This document shows, piece by piece, positions 8,965 to 18,004 of a DNA stretch of 46,864 nt. The DNA is from an uncultured Pelagibacteraceae bacterium (lineage in GTDB: Bacteria; Pseudomonadota; Alphaproteobacteria; Pelagibacterales; Pelagibacteraceae), in the NCBI GenBank assembly GCA_902518835.1, contig CABYHH010000007.1, forward strand, positions 1 to 46,864, given 5' to 3'. The notes beneath the pieces were generated by a model that saw only the letters and a list, made by a program, of their open reading frames with translations, was not told the origin of the DNA and did no database searches. Position 1 is the first letter of the stretch, and each line of letters opens with the position of its first letter. Position numbers and translations under genes: made by a program.

Positions 8965-9725
8965 TAGTATTTGTTAAAAATTTTTTGATTTATTATAATA
9001 TCATTAAATATATTATTGTCTAAAATATTTTCTTTTAAATTTAAATTACTCTCAATAAATTTAATTCTTTCAAGATTTTTTGACCCAAAAACAATATACT
9101 TTATAGACTTAGATATAGTATTAAAAAACCTCAAATGGTTTAAAACGTTTTTTTCACCATTTTTTAATAATTCACCATTAGCAAATGGACTATAAACTAT
9201 AATACTTTTTTGACTTTCAATAATTTTAGAAAAAAAGTTTTTTGAGATTGACCTTGTTTCATAATTAAATAAAAAAACATAACCGTCATAAAATTTATCG
9301 TTAAGATAGAAAATTAAATTTTTCTCATAATCGGGAAATACGTCTAAATAAACTTTTGATATAATCTTTTTTTTTAAATATTTTGAAATAATCTTTTTTA
9401 AGAAAAATTGGTAAATAAAATTTTTACTTGGGTTATTACATAATTGAATATATCCAATAGTTTTAAGATTATATAATTCTAAGAATTCATTTATTTGTTT
9501 TTCAATATGTTTTTTAAGTTTAAAAATATTTTTTATGACTGTGATTTTTAATATAAACTTGGGCTGAAAATTCTCAAAGTTGTCTATATTAAGAAATTTT
9601 TTATTTACATTATAATCTAATGAAATATGTAAAGGATAATCTTTGGATATACAATAGTTTACGGTATTATGAGAGCTGAGGTTATAATTTTTGCCAAGAT
9701 TTCCAGTGCCTAATGAAATATTCAT
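8964..9725 (-). CDS. Divergent aldo/keto reductase-like TIM-barrel protein, probably non-canonical
   Basis: The 253-residue protein keeps the AKR framework: S-L-G-T-G-N-L-G at the start, I-G-Y-I-Q-L-C-N in the strand-4 position, I-I-V-Y-S-P-F-A-N-G-E-L-L (matching AKR YSPLAxGxL), and F-G-S-K-N-L-E-R-I near the NADPH phosphate site. The usual catalytic F-D-T-A-x-x-Y and the K and H strands cannot be found, so it may be non-catalytic or act differently. A longer frame uses a TTG at 9743; the ATG at 9725 forms an ATGA overlap with the preceding stop and is preferred. A complete AKR with all four catalytic residues lies at 33636-34493. Confidence 0.62.
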   Translation of the reverse strand: MNISLGTGNLGKNYNLSSHNTVNYCISKDYPLHISLDYNVNKKFLNIDNFENFQPKFILKITVIKNIFKLKKHIEKQINEFLELYNLKTIGYIQLCNNPSKNFIYQFFLKKIISKYLKKKIISKVYLDVFPDYEKNLIFYLNDKFYDGYVFLFNYETRSISKNFFSKIIESQKSIIVYSPFANGELLKNGEKNVLNHLRFFNTISKSIKYIVFGSKNLERIKFIESNLNLKENILDNNIFNDIIINQKIFNKY

Positions 9726-10171
9726 TTTAATTTCATTTTCCAATCGTATGGTATACTAGGATCATTAAATTTTTTTCTCTCAATTTCATTTTCTGAATGA
9801 GGTATATCAGCACAATTTGCAACAATAGCCGCTTTATTTTCTATTGATTTAAATCCATTCCAAATTAAAGGAGGAATTGTAACTGTAAAATAGTCTTCAT
9901 CGGATAAAAAAATTTCCTCTAATTTTCCTCTTGAAGGGCTATTATCTCTATTATCAAATAATACAAGTTTAATTTTTCCTAAGACCGCAGCATAAGTAAG
10001 TGTCATTTCTTTATGTCTATGCCAAGCTTTAATAGCACCAGGGTAAGTATATGAAAAATAAATTTCTCCAAATTTTACAAATTCCTCATCATCAACTTTG
10101 AGCATGCGCATAATTTTACCTCTTTCATCGATGAACTGTTTTTTTTTAATAATTTTCACACCCTCTATCAT
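9722..10171 (-). CDS. RmlC-like cupin sugar epimerase (dTDP-4-dehydrorhamnose 3,5-epimerase family)
   Basis: Single-domain cupin of 149 residues, shorter than RmlC (about 180). It shows D15-E-R-G-K-I-M-R-M, then the active-site W50-H51-R-H53-K-E-M-T, then I-P-P-L-I-W-N-G-F and C-A-D-I-P-H-S-E-N-E, the order seen in RfbC/RmlC-type proteins. It lies between rfbG (ATGA overlap at 10168-10171) and an AKR-like gene (ATGA overlap at 9722-9725). The likely substrate is therefore a CDP-4-keto-6-deoxyhexose, epimerised at C3 and/or C5. Such cupins commonly accompany rfbF-rfbG and a TylCIII-type methyltransferase in branched-sugar cassettes. Confidence 0.83.
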   Translation of the reverse strand: MIEGVKIIKKKQFIDERGKIMRMLKVDDEEFVKFGEIYFSYTYPGAIKAWHRHKEMTLTYAAVLGKIKLVLFDNRDNSPSRGKLEEIFLSDEDYFTVTIPPLIWNGFKSIENKAAIVANCADIPHSENEIERKKFNDPSIPYDWKMKLK

Positions 10172-11241
10172 ATTGAGTCTTTAAAATATTTTGAAATTTG
10201 TTTTAAGGTAAAGTTATTCATGTTTTTTTTTAGATAAAATGCATTATACCATTCTGCAGTTTCTTTTATAGCTAATTCATGTGACCATTTAGACTCCCAT
10301 TGCATTTTCTTTTTTGCCTTAATACTTATCAAATGTAAAGTTTTTGTCTCTTTAATTTTATCTTTTTTAATTTTAATTAAAGATTTTTTGACAGAATATT
10401 TTAGAAATTTTTCGACAACACTTCTCACAGTAAGTGAAATTTTTTTTTTTGGTCCAAAATTCCAGGATGAATTAAATTTATTAGGAAATTTATAATTCAA
10501 TAATGCTAATTTGATATAACCTGAAATCGGCTCTAAAACATGTTGCCATGGTCTTACTGCAGATGGATTTCTAATTAAAATATTTTTTTTTTTAAATATA
10601 GCTTTCATGACGTCTGGAATTATTCTATCGTCAGACCAATCCCCTCCTCCAATTACATTTCCGGCCCTTGCAGAACAAGTATTGGAAAATTCTTTTTTAA
10701 AGGATGTGGTGTAAGTGTGAAATATATTTTCAGCTACAGCTTTGGATCCGCTATAAGGATCATCACCTCCTATTTCAGATAATTCATTATAACCAGTTTT
10801 TGACTCTTTATTTTTATAACATTTATCAGATGTAATTATTACTAAAGATTTTATAAAATTATTTTTTTTTTTTATCTCCAGAATATTAAGTACTCCTATT
10901 GAATTACTTAAGAAAGTTTTATGGCTTTCTATGTAAGATTTTTTAACAAGAGATTGTGCAGCTAAATGAAAAATAATTTCAGGTTTAATTTTTTTAACGA
11001 CTTTTTCAAAATGTTTAATATTACTAACATCCCCATAAAAATTTTTAATATTGTCATGGATACCAAAAATTTTTAAATTTTTAAAATTATTATTTCTTAA
11101 AGAATAGCCATAAACTTTTGAACCAAAAAATTTTAGAACCATACATAACCATGAGCCTTTAAATCCAGTATGACCAGTAATTAATATTTTTTTTCCTTTA
11201 AAAAAATTTTTTAAATCTTTTTGATTAATTTTTTTTATCAC
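10168..11241 (-). CDS. rfbG: CDP-glucose 4,6-dehydratase
   Basis: Converts CDP-glucose to CDP-4-keto-6-deoxyglucose with bound NAD. The 357-residue protein has the diagnostic RfbG start G-K-K-I-L-I-T-G-H-T-G-F-K-G-S-W, then H-L-A-A-Q-S-L-V, I-T-S-D-K-C-Y, and the active-site Y-S-G-S-K (YxxxK) after G-G-D-D-P. R-A-G-N-V-I-G-G-G-D-W and R-P-W-Q-H-V-L-E-P follow, all hallmarks of the family. The start is GTG at 11241; no in-frame ATG exists before the Rossmann motif, and an AGGAAA stretch lies about 14 bases upstream. Together with rfbF it supplies the CDP-deoxysugar of this block. Confidence 0.94.
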   Translation of the reverse strand: MIKKINQKDLKNFFKGKKILITGHTGFKGSWLCMVLKFFGSKVYGYSLRNNNFKNLKIFGIHDNIKNFYGDVSNIKHFEKVVKKIKPEIIFHLAAQSLVKKSYIESHKTFLSNSIGVLNILEIKKKNNFIKSLVIITSDKCYKNKESKTGYNELSEIGGDDPYSGSKAVAENIFHTYTTSFKKEFSNTCSARAGNVIGGGDWSDDRIIPDVMKAIFKKKNILIRNPSAVRPWQHVLEPISGYIKLALLNYKFPNKFNSSWNFGPKKKISLTVRSVVEKFLKYSVKKSLIKIKKDKIKETKTLHLISIKAKKKMQWESKWSHELAIKETAEWYNAFYLKKNMNNFTLKQISKYFKDSI

Positions 11242-11251
11242 TGTCTATCTT

Positions 11252-12022
11252 TCATTTCCTAATTATAATAAGATTATTATCTCTTAATAATTTTTTATTT
11301 CTCGATTTTAAAGTAACAATCTCAATATTATTTTTAACTCCTAAATGAATTGATAATTCTTTTAGATATGATGGGTCAACATCTTCAATAATATAAATTC
11401 CACCATTCCTTAATTTATTAAAAGAATTTTCAAACATACAAATACCGGACTCAAGTGTATGTAACCCATCATCAATTATAATATCAAAATTGTCTACATT
11501 AATATTTTTCCACATTTTTTCAAAAGAATTTGGATCTAATTGATCTAGATGAAAAGTTTTAATTCTGTCGGATTTAAACAAAATATCTTTATCTATATCT
11601 GCTCCATAAATCTCTGCATTTGGAAAGTAATCCCTCCACATTTTCAAAGATGCGCCTGGTGAATACTCTTTGCCCATACTAGATGGATAATTTGGATTAT
11701 TCGTACCTATTCCACATTCAAAAACTTTTTTTACATTTTCTCTAATGTGATCAAATAAACTGGAATAATAATCAGTATAATTATGAGGGTGCCAATTGTT
11801 ATAAAAAATTCTATTTTCTAAAATATTAAATCCTTTATCCGTTCCATATTTATCAGCAAGTTCTGATAATAAAGTTTTTTTATAATTATAGTAATTTGTG
11901 TAATGATTTTTAAAATTATTTAATATTTTTAGATTATGATAATCTGTCATTTTGATGTACAGAAATTTCATAAGACCAAAAAAAATAAACCTATCAATTT
12001 TTCCTATTATTTTTTTAATCAT
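11252..12022 (-). CDS. Class I SAM-dependent methyltransferase, MycE/macrocin O-methyltransferase-like
   Basis: Predicted sugar O-methyltransferase of 256 residues. After a lysine-rich N-terminal stretch come E-L-A-D-K-Y-G-T-D-K-G and Y-S-S-L-F-D-H-I-R. The SAM loop is V-F-E-C-G-I-G-T, followed by P-G-A-S-L-K-M-W-R-D-Y-F-P-N-A, I-Y-G-A-D-I-D, and D-I-I-I-D-D-G-L-H-T (metal/acceptor Asp-Asp-His). G-G-I-Y-I-I-E-D-V completes the pattern known from the mycinamicin/tylosin sugar methyltransferases. An insertion of roughly ten residues separates the SAM loop from the P-G-A-S-L motif. It sits between the C-methyltransferase and rfbG, so it may O-methylate the same deoxysugar. Confidence 0.82.
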   Translation of the reverse strand: MIKKIIGKIDRFIFFGLMKFLYIKMTDYHNLKILNNFKNHYTNYYNYKKTLLSELADKYGTDKGFNILENRIFYNNWHPHNYTDYYSSLFDHIRENVKKVFECGIGTNNPNYPSSMGKEYSPGASLKMWRDYFPNAEIYGADIDKDILFKSDRIKTFHLDQLDPNSFEKMWKNINVDNFDIIIDDGLHTLESGICMFENSFNKLRNGGIYIIEDVDPSYLKELSIHLGVKNNIEIVTLKSRNKKLLRDNNLIIIRK

Positions 12023-12036
12023 TTTAATTTTAATTT

Positions 12037-13320
12037 TTAATAACTAAATGAAAAGGCTTTAAAATCTTTATCTAAATATTTTTTATAATTGCTTTTGTCA
12101 ACTATATGTAAAATAGGTAAATGAAAAACTAAACTTCCACCATTCTCAATATACTTTTTTTCTTGTCTAATTACCTCACGCCTGAATGACCAGATCAAAA
12201 CCAGCAAATATTTTGGTTTCATTTTTCTCATTTTATCTTTTGAAATAATCGGAATATTGCTTCCTGGTGTAAATTTACCGAATTTGTATGGATTTGCATC
12301 GCATATAAATGGAATATCATTTTCTGTGAACTCACACTGATTAAGAACTATATTTCCTTTTGTAGCCGCACCATAACCTATGATATTTTTTTTTCCAATT
12401 GAGGTTACAAAGGATTGAAGAGTTTTTTTTGTGTTTTCAATTCTCATGTTTAGTCGTTCATAAGCATGTTTATCTATTTTCTTTTCATCGTTAATTATGG
12501 TGTTAATCTTTTCATAATTTGATTTCTTTTTACTTATTTTTTTGCAACAAGTTACCTCAATGCTGCCTCCATTAATTTCATTAAATGAAATGTCTAAAAT
12601 TTTAAGACCATTTTTTTCAATTATATTTTTAAATGTTGTTAATGTGTAGTAAGTAACATGTTCATGACAAATCTGGTCATAAGTTAAGTTTTTTAAAAGT
12701 AATGGTAAATAAGAAAATTCTGATATCCATTCCCCATCTTTATTTAAAAGTTTAACAATATCTTTACAAAATGAATTAGGATTATCGACATCATAGAACA
12801 TTGCAAAAGAAGTTATTAAGGAAAATTGATTTTTTATATTTTTTTCTTTATTTATTTTTTTTTTCAAATTTTCATAGGAAAAAAAATCTGTGATCAAATT
12901 AATTTTTTTGTTATAAAATTTAGAAAATTTAGCAGATGATGGATCGATACCATATAAATTCAAATCTTTTCTTTTTGCAAAAAAATTCAAAAATGTTGCG
13001 TCATTAGAGCCAATATCAAGAATACAACTACCTTTTTTAAAGATTTTTTTATTTTTTGAAATTTTTTTAAATTTGTTCTTCATGTGGTTAATCATTAAAT
13101 CACTTAGGGATGTTCTATATCCGTAAGTTTGACCATACATGTCAGATAATGGTGGTAATTTAGAAAATTGAACTAATTTACAAAACCGACATTGATATAA
13201 ATCAAGAGAATATTTTTTTAAATTAAATTTTTTTTTTTTGAAAAAAACGCTACTTATTGGTTGTTTTTCTAGTTTTACAATTTTATCAAGTTTATTTTTA
13301 TTACAATTTTTACAATACAT
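12037..13320 (-). CDS. Sugar C-methyltransferase, TylCIII/NovU type
   Basis: Predicted SAM-dependent C-methylation of a 4-keto-6-deoxyhexose, giving a branched sugar. The 427-residue protein has the three-part layout of this family. An N-terminal zinc site is made by C3-x2-C6 and C43-x2-C46. A SAM domain carries C-I-L-D-I-G-S-N-D-A-T-F and the family signature E-H-V-T-Y-Y-T. A C-terminal domain has G-Y-G-A-A-T-K-G-N-I-V and ends with W-S-F-R-R-E-V. Length matches the usual 405-420. It is placed next to a reductase and near rfbF/rfbG, the expected partners in making a CDP-linked 3-C-methyl sugar. Carbon position and stereochemistry are inferred from relatives only. Confidence 0.88.
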   Translation of the reverse strand: MYCKNCNKNKLDKIVKLEKQPISSVFFKKKKFNLKKYSLDLYQCRFCKLVQFSKLPPLSDMYGQTYGYRTSLSDLMINHMKNKFKKISKNKKIFKKGSCILDIGSNDATFLNFFAKRKDLNLYGIDPSSAKFSKFYNKKINLITDFFSYENLKKKINKEKNIKNQFSLITSFAMFYDVDNPNSFCKDIVKLLNKDGEWISEFSYLPLLLKNLTYDQICHEHVTYYTLTTFKNIIEKNGLKILDISFNEINGGSIEVTCCKKISKKKSNYEKINTIINDEKKIDKHAYERLNMRIENTKKTLQSFVTSIGKKNIIGYGAATKGNIVLNQCEFTENDIPFICDANPYKFGKFTPGSNIPIISKDKMRKMKPKYLLVLIWSFRREVIRQEKKYIENGGSLVFHLPILHIVDKSNYKKYLDKDFKAFSFSY

Positions 13321-13336
13321 ATTTATTTTATTTAAA

Positions 13337-14170
13337 TTAGATTACCCATACAGATTTTTTTTCTGAAACATAGTTATGATAATTTTTTTTCTTTGTATCT
13401 TTAAATATTAATTGACCTTTAGCTTCATATTTTCTCCAAATCTTTTTTGTAAAGTTTTTCACTGACTGTGGTTTGCGGCTTGATATATGCCATATTTGGT
13501 TTGAAGTAAATTTTTTTTTATTGAAATTACATGCATCTAAAATTACTTTAGATACAAAATCTACGCTTGTAAAATCTCTTATTTGATCTCCATTATCCAC
13601 ATAAAAATTTTTTCCATTTTTAGCTGCGTACATTACTGATGGAAATAACCTTTTTTTATTTTCCTCATTACCAAAAACAGGAAAAATTCTCATTAATCTA
13701 CATTTAGCTTTTTTATTTTTTGATAAAGATAATATTTTTTTTGAAAATATAAATTTCGTTTTTTCATAACTTGTCTGTGGTCTTGGTTTCGTATATATAC
13801 TTATTTTTTTTTTACCAATACAACTCGCACCGTATTCAGAAGCTGAACCTGCTATAATCCACTTTTTACAATTATTCTTCAGTGCGTTTTGAAATAATTT
13901 CATAGAGCTACTAACATTAAATTGCTTCGCAGCCTTGTAACTTATTTTTTTATTGTTAACCCCCTCTGAGGCTAAATGAATTATTATATCACTCATTTTC
14001 AATTCATTATCTAAATTTTTAGTAATTTGGCCATAAGTCCATTTAAGATTTTTATGTTTGAACTTTTGTTTTTTTCTAGAAAGAGCAATCACTTTATGGC
14101 CTTTTTTAAGGGCCATTGACAAAAAATTTTTACCGATAAATCCTGTCGCACCTGTTAAAAAAATATTCAT
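13337..14170 (-). CDS. NAD(P)-dependent sugar reductase/epimerase (extended SDR)
   Basis: The 277-residue protein starts with I-F-L-T-G-A-T-G-F-I-G-K-N (Rossmann GxxGxxG). It has I-A-G-S-A-S-E-Y-G with the catalytic Ser and S-Y-E-K-T-K (YxxxK intact), then R-I-F-P-V-F-G and Q-I-R-D-F-T-S-V. In branched-sugar cassettes an enzyme of this kind reduces the C4 keto group after C-methylation, and its position immediately downstream of the C-methyltransferase (16 bases) supports that role. Unlike the SDR at 6454-7362, its catalytic lysine is conserved. Confidence 0.87.
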   Translation of the reverse strand: MNIFLTGATGFIGKNFLSMALKKGHKVIALSRKKQKFKHKNLKWTYGQITKNLDNELKMSDIIIHLASEGVNNKKISYKAAKQFNVSSSMKLFQNALKNNCKKWIIAGSASEYGASCIGKKKISIYTKPRPQTSYEKTKFIFSKKILSLSKNKKAKCRLMRIFPVFGNEENKKRLFPSVMYAAKNGKNFYVDNGDQIRDFTSVDFVSKVILDACNFNKKKFTSNQIWHISSRKPQSVKNFTKKIWRKYEAKGQLIFKDTKKKNYHNYVSEKKSVWVI

Positions 14171-14173
14171 TTT

Positions 14174-15193
14174 TTATCTAATTTTAAAAATTAATTTAAA
14201 TATTTTTCTTATTACAAAATAAATAAGTCCCAGATATATACTTGGGTAAAATAAATTATAGATAATATGTTTTCTAATATTTATATAATTTGATCCTTTG
14301 ATGTTTTTAAAAAAATAAATTTTAAAGAGATTAATAAATAATTTTCTTAATGCAAAATTTTTATAATAAAGGTATTTATGAAATTTTAGTCCCGCTAGTC
14401 TATAGTAATCAAGAACTTCGGGAATTCTAACACTTTCTACAAAAGGATAAAGGTCTGACCATTCTCTAACACCTTGAGTATTAACACTTAAAGGTTCTGA
14501 TTTGAAATAAGCTTTAGAATCTTTAAAACCTGATGACCAAATTATTATATGTGGAGCAGTATTATCGAATGTTGAATATACATTTTTTTCTTTAACGAAA
14601 TCTTGATTGATCCTAAATAAATTAGAATCCCAAATTTTTTTTCTAAAAATTGCTAAAAACATCCCCAAAATAAAATCAAAAGAAATTTTATGATTTACAA
14701 GATTTAAAAAATTTGTTTCGAAACTTTTTGGATAAAGAGAGAACTTTTCCATATTTTTTGGTAATTCTTTTGTATTAAAAGTTTGATTAGACTTTAAGAC
14801 AAATTTTGAATCGAGATGAAATGAATTGATATAAAAAAAATCTATATCTCTATCTATTTTAAGTAATTTATTTAAATGAAAAAAAGTATCTGGTAATAAT
14901 AAATCATCATTTCCCAATATCCAAACGAACTCACCTTTGGCTAGAGATACTGATTTAAGAATATTTACACCTAATCCTAAATTACTGTCATTTTTATTAA
15001 ATGTTATTTCTAATTCTTGACTATATTTTTTTACTAATGAGTGAACATCTGCTTCAGAACAATTATCAGATATACAAACTTCAAAATTAAAATTAAAATT
15101 TTTTTTTGCAATTAAAATTGAATTTAAGCAATTGTTTAAACACTCAATTCTATTATATGTTGGTATACATATTGATAAAATTTTATTTTTCAT
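14174..15193 (-). CDS. Glycosyltransferase family 2 (GT-A)
   Basis: Predicted inverting glycosyltransferase, 339 residues. The start I-C-I-P-T-Y-N-R and C-I-S-D-N-C-S-E form the nucleotide-binding half. W-I-L-G-N-D-D-L-L-L-P is the N-D-D variant of the DxD motif. The last 30 residues are hydrophobic (L-G-L-I-Y-F-V-I) and basic, suggesting membrane contact. The ATG overlaps the stop of the preceding LIC12162-like gene in an ATGA, so expression is coupled. Sugar specificity is not recognisable. Confidence 0.9.
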   Translation of the reverse strand: MKNKILSICIPTYNRIECLNNCLNSILIAKKNFNFNFEVCISDNCSEADVHSLVKKYSQELEITFNKNDSNLGLGVNILKSVSLAKGEFVWILGNDDLLLPDTFFHLNKLLKIDRDIDFFYINSFHLDSKFVLKSNQTFNTKELPKNMEKFSLYPKSFETNFLNLVNHKISFDFILGMFLAIFRKKIWDSNLFRINQDFVKEKNVYSTFDNTAPHIIIWSSGFKDSKAYFKSEPLSVNTQGVREWSDLYPFVESVRIPEVLDYYRLAGLKFHKYLYYKNFALRKLFINLFKIYFFKNIKGSNYINIRKHIIYNLFYPSIYLGLIYFVIRKIFKLIFKIR

Positions 15194-16878
15194 TTTGTAA
15201 GTTCATCAGCAATTTTTTTTTCAATATTAATTGTTTTTCTTGAATAAAGGCTTGAGAATTCAGTAACACTTTTTTTTGTTTTCTTTTTTGACCACCAATT
15301 ATGAATATCTTTATAATTATCATTAATAAATTTGGCAGCTTTAATAGGATTTTTAAAGATTAAACAATTTTTTTCCAATTTTTTATAATCTTTTTTTATA
15401 TTTACTCTTAATTGTACTCTATCAATGTCCCAAAATCCTATTGTTGGCTTGTTGTCACTTAAATTTTCTAAAAAACCAGTTCCATCATAACCAAATATTG
15501 AGATCTCAGGAGACCAATTTTTACTTGAATCATAAATTTGTATTTTATATTTCTTAAAATTAATTTTTTTTTCCATTATACTATTAAACTCATTTGAGAA
15601 ATCATTAAATTTTATATAAAAATTTTTTTTCACTTTGTCATTTAAATTAGCTATAAATTTTGTTTGACTTTCTAAATACTCCTCCCATTCATCAAAATTA
15701 TTCCATGGTAAATCAAAATTAGGCTTGTGGTCTAAATATAAACACATTGACCCTTTGAGTACTTGTTTATTTTTCTTTACTGAGTGGCTAAAAAATCTAA
15801 TGACATTCTTTTTTTTACTTCTCCATCCCCAATTAAAAAACTTATCAGCAACAAATTCTTCTGGATTATCAATAGTGTGAATTGTTGTTCCGTAGTTATT
15901 TCCATGTTGAATGATATAAAATTTCGTTTTATTAAAAGCTTTATTATTTAAAACTTTTAACTTAAAAATTTCATTAGTATCAAAGTGATTATCGCATATT
16001 ATTTTTTTTGGAAATAATGGCCAATTTAAATTATTTGAAATTTTGTCAATTATAGTAAAATCCTCTAGATAAGAGATCGGTAAACAATCAAACAATAAAT
16101 TATTCGCACATTGAAAAATTTTATCTTTATGATCTTTAATAAAAAAATCTTTTTTAAGTTTTTTTCTTAATACAAAATTTTTTTTAGATGCTTCATAATT
16201 TGGGGTTATTAAAAATCTTGGTATCTGTTTACAATACAAAAATATCTTTATAAGAGAAATTTTAGTAATTTTTGAAATCATTATCATGTTATCATTTTTT
16301 GATGTAAACGGGCTTAATAATTTGTCCAAAAATTTTGCTGATTGATATCTGAAACTTTTATTAAAATTGTTTTTATTGTAATGCTGTAAATCATAAGAAG
16401 TATCTTTAAATATTATTTTTTTTTTAATACCTAAGTAAGGTAAGATTTTTTCAATTAAAGCTATATTCCACATGGTATTAGATGACATATAATTAAAATC
16501 TATAGAGTCATTTATATAAAAAAATTTTTCTTTATTTTTAAGTATAAATATTTCATCAGAAACATTTGAACAATGTTTGATAAATAGAAATCTATTTACA
16601 ATGATATTCGAATATCTTCTTAACCAATACCCAATATAAATATACCATTCTTTTTTAGAATAATTAGTTCCATGAACTAAATTTAAATATTTAATTAACT
16701 TTTTCGCAAGTTCATTTTCTAATTTTCTAGCAATTTTATAACTTTTATAAAAATTTATTTTATATCTAATTATATTTATGTTTTTTTTATTTCTATATTT
16801 TATTAAATCAATTCCATAAAATTTTTTGTTTTTGTGATTTGTTTTAATATTAGGCGAAATTAGTAAAATTTTTTTCAT
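15190..16878 (-). CDS. LIC12162-like putative surface-polysaccharide transferase
   Basis: The 562-residue protein resembles the LIC12162 family of Leptospira LPS loci, thought to be a GT-B-like transferase but biochemically unproven. The clues are an N-terminal L-A-K-K-L-I-K-Y-L-N-L-V-H-G-T-N-Y-S-K segment followed by a Trp-rich Y-I-G-Y-W-L, a central F-Y-I-I-Q-H-G-N-N-Y-G, and a C-terminal D-G-T-G-F-L-E-N-L then K-P-T-I-G-F-W-D. A W-W-S-K pair near the end also fits. There is no signal peptide or membrane segment. A related protein lies at 19166-20959. The neighbour at 16889-18004 also looks like a Leptospira-type LPS protein, so the two may have travelled together. Confidence 0.68.
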   Translation of the reverse strand: MKKILLISPNIKTNHKNKKFYGIDLIKYRNKKNINIIRYKINFYKSYKIARKLENELAKKLIKYLNLVHGTNYSKKEWYIYIGYWLRRYSNIIVNRFLFIKHCSNVSDEIFILKNKEKFFYINDSIDFNYMSSNTMWNIALIEKILPYLGIKKKIIFKDTSYDLQHYNKNNFNKSFRYQSAKFLDKLLSPFTSKNDNMIMISKITKISLIKIFLYCKQIPRFLITPNYEASKKNFVLRKKLKKDFFIKDHKDKIFQCANNLLFDCLPISYLEDFTIIDKISNNLNWPLFPKKIICDNHFDTNEIFKLKVLNNKAFNKTKFYIIQHGNNYGTTIHTIDNPEEFVADKFFNWGWRSKKKNVIRFFSHSVKKNKQVLKGSMCLYLDHKPNFDLPWNNFDEWEEYLESQTKFIANLNDKVKKNFYIKFNDFSNEFNSIMEKKINFKKYKIQIYDSSKNWSPEISIFGYDGTGFLENLSDNKPTIGFWDIDRVQLRVNIKKDYKKLEKNCLIFKNPIKAAKFINDNYKDIHNWWSKKKTKKSVTEFSSLYSRKTINIEKKIADELTK

Positions 16879-16888
16879 AATAATATAC

Positions 16889-18004
16889 TTATAAAAATAA
16901 TGAATTAATCTTTGATAACGAATTCTCTACATGCATTACTTTTTTAATAAAATTTTTATTTTTATTAAACCAATCTTCATCAGTCATAAGGTAATTTTGA
17001 TATAATAATTTAAAAATTTCCTCTTCATCCAATTCATTTGTCCAAAAAAAACCTTTTTTTTCAAAATTAATTGGCCATCCAAAATCAAATGATTCATCGT
17101 CAACAAATTTAGATCTAACACTAAGTGCAACAGTTTTATTATGTCTTGAAATACTCTCATAACCAAGAGTAGAATCTATAAAAACTAACATTTTAGTCTG
17201 ATCAATGATCTTATATGAGTTTATATATTCCCGCTTATCCATAAATGTCATATTAGCTTTTAGAATTTTACTCTCATAAAAAAATTTTTCATCTTTATTA
17301 GAATGAAATCTTGCACAAATATTTAATGATATTTTATTTCTATAACAAAATTCATCTAGAAGAGGTACTATGATTTTTTCTGGGTAATAATAATTATCCC
17401 AAGTAATTATTTTGTCTTTGTAATTTTTAAAGTAAAAATCTTTCCTTTCTTTAAATTGAGAAATGAAAGTAATATTTTTTTTTTTTGTATTTACTTTAGG
17501 GTTAATGTTATTGAAATAGGACCCAATGGTCATAGTTTTTGTCTTAATAATTTTCTGATATTCCTTTGCGATGTAATCATTATGAGTAAAAATTATATCA
17601 CAATTCAAATCCTTAACTTTTTTATATTCAAAAATATCCTGACTAATTGACCTTGAGCCATTTTGAAAAGAATAAAAGATAATTTTTGGAAAAAATTTCT
17701 TAAATTCATAAAATAAAATATCATTATCACTGAATGTGTAGATAATTCTAGGCGATATAAGTTTGATGTAAGTGTAACAATAGGAAAACTTTAATCTGCC
17801 CATCCAAAAATAAATATTAAATAAATTTAAAATTAAAATAAAACAATTAATTTCATTTCTAAAATTAAGTTTTTCAAAATCTTTAATTTTGATAACATTA
17901 AATCTTTCCTGAAAATCATAAAATAAAAAAGGACTTTTAGCTGGTATCTTAAAACTGAATTTAACAGTCTTTATTAATTTAAAAATTATTAAAAGTTTTT
18001 TCAA
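16889..18004 (-). CDS. Putative surface-polysaccharide biosynthesis protein (LA_1612-like)
   Basis: The 371-residue protein has no catalytic motif I can name with certainty. Its pattern, with I-F-Y-S-F-Q-N-G-S-R-S in the middle, a following D-I-I-F-T-H-N-D, and a late V-F-I-D-S-T-L-G-Y-E-S segment, resembles the LA_1612/surface-carbohydrate family found in Leptospira O-antigen loci. That family has a predicted GT-B-like fold. The start is TTG at 18004, forming a TTGA overlap with the preceding TGA; the next in-frame Met is about 68 residues in, so the TTG start is likely real. It probably works with the LIC12162-like neighbour that follows after ten bases. Confidence 0.6.
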   Translation of the reverse strand: MKKLLIIFKLIKTVKFSFKIPAKSPFLFYDFQERFNVIKIKDFEKLNFRNEINCFILILNLFNIYFWMGRLKFSYCYTYIKLISPRIIYTFSDNDILFYEFKKFFPKIIFYSFQNGSRSISQDIFEYKKVKDLNCDIIFTHNDYIAKEYQKIIKTKTMTIGSYFNNINPKVNTKKKNITFISQFKERKDFYFKNYKDKIITWDNYYYPEKIIVPLLDEFCYRNKISLNICARFHSNKDEKFFYESKILKANMTFMDKREYINSYKIIDQTKMLVFIDSTLGYESISRHNKTVALSVRSKFVDDESFDFGWPINFEKKGFFWTNELDEEEIFKLLYQNYLMTDEDWFNKNKNFIKKVMHVENSLSKINSLFL

